From NCBI GenBank assembly GCA_003523465.1, contig DQAA01000041.1, positions 1,330-7,209 of the forward strand: DNA of 5,880 nucleotides, written 5' to 3'. Made by a program: the position numbers and the translations under genes. This document shows, piece by piece, positions 5,488-5,880 of the stretch. Source of the stretch: Pseudomonas sp. (GTDB lineage Bacteria > Pseudomonadota > Gammaproteobacteria > Pseudomonadales > Pseudomonadaceae). Each line of letters opens with the position of its first letter. Position 1 is the stretch's first letter. The notes below the pieces were generated by a model. The model was not told where the DNA came from and made no database searches. It saw only the letters and a program-made list of their open reading frames with translations.

Positions 5488-5880
5488 TTAGCGGTTTTCC
5501 AGGCTGGCTGCACGAGCGTATGGCAGCGCGCTTTCAGTGCCTTTTACGGCAGCTTCCTGGGCATGTTGGCGCAGGTAGCCAGGCAGACGTTCGTCCTGCC
5601 AGCCGCTTTGACCCTGCAGCACGCCGTTGGCCATCGGGCCTGGAGCCTGCTCGGAGCTTTCACTGTAGCCTGCCAGAACTGCCGGGCCCTGGACCTGCGG
5701 AGTCGCCAGGCCTTGCTGGACCGGTTGCTGTGCAGCCAGTTGCGCACCGGTGATTTCGTCCTGGTTGTACAGGCGTACACCTGCCAGCACTGCCAGGGTG
5801 ACCGAGGCTGCGACGGCCAGACGGCCTACGCTGCGCCATGGTCCGCGAGCGACCTTGACCGGCGTGGCCTCGTCGGCCAG
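5488..5880 (-). CDS. mucA: MucA, anti-sigma factor of AlgU (transmembrane and periplasmic part; N-terminus beyond the window)
   Basis: The last 130 codons and the TAA stop are present; the frame is open through the right edge. The cytoplasmic AlgU-binding domain lies outside. Seen in order: the end of the cytoplasmic linker (LADEATPVKVARGPWRSV), a transmembrane helix (GRLAVAASVTLAVLAGVRLY, about 5826-5767), a Gln-rich linker, then the conserved periplasmic GPAVLAGYSE and the C-terminal block ending GTESALPYARAASLENR, which matches P. aeruginosa MucA closely. In P. aeruginosa AlgW cuts between Ala136 and Gly137 in this LAGYSE motif; here that bond falls at 5671/5670 and is conserved. MucP then cuts within the membrane and ClpXP frees AlgU. 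The C-terminal domain is the MucB-binding part. The middle (QDEITGAQLAAQQPVQQG and SSEQAPGPMANGVLQGQSG) differs from P. aeruginosa. The end is intact, with no mucoidy-type truncation in the visible part. Confidence 0.97.
   Translation of the reverse strand: MADEATPVKVARGPWRSVGRLAVAASVTLAVLAGVRLYNQDEITGAQLAAQQPVQQGLATPQVQGPAVLAGYSESSEQAPGPMANGVLQGQSGWQDERLPGYLRQHAQEAAVKGTESALPYARAASLENR

Overview
The window is a GC-rich Pseudomonas chromosome segment carrying the envelope-stress (AlgU/sigma-22) regulatory cluster. MucA, MucB and MucD are all clearly recognisable. The details (no mucC between mucB and mucD, a diverged MucA linker) point away from P. aeruginosa towards the fluorescens/putida/syringae side of the genus; the species cannot be fixed from this sequence. 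All genes lie on the minus strand, so the biological order runs from the right edge to the left.

Right edge, 5488-5880: the 3' two-thirds of mucA (transmembrane segment plus periplasmic domain of the anti-sigma factor), then after 24 bases mucB (4498-5463), the periplasmic protector of MucA. A 264-base gap (4234-4497) replaces the mucC gene of P. aeruginosa. It holds a terminator-like hairpin, a plausible sigma-70 promoter starting within that hairpin, and a second, strong terminator-like hairpin only 49 bases before the mucD start. The gap could therefore encode a small RNA or an attenuated mucD leader. mucD (2803-4233) encodes a two-PDZ HtrA/DegP-type periplasmic serine protease and ends in a good intrinsic terminator.

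Left half, 1-2579: one uninterrupted minus-strand reading frame of at least 859 codons that runs off the left edge. It starts at an ATG with a good Shine-Dalgarno and encodes an acidic protein of seven tandem beta-rich, Ig-like repeats of about 111-121 residues. Each repeat except the last has a tryptophan at the equivalent position. No signal peptide is visible. This is the accessory and least understood part of the window: in P. aeruginosa and P. putida the gene after mucD is lepA, so the repeat protein looks like an insertion at this junction.

Together, MucA holds AlgU inactive at the membrane, MucB shields MucA from the AlgW protease, and MucD clears misfolded periplasmic proteins and so keeps the pathway off. 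The repeat protein has its own leader and lies beyond the mucD terminator, so sequence gives no direct evidence that it belongs to the AlgU pathway. Long open frames on the plus strand opposite mucB, mucD and the repeat gene are mirror-frame artefacts of codon bias.
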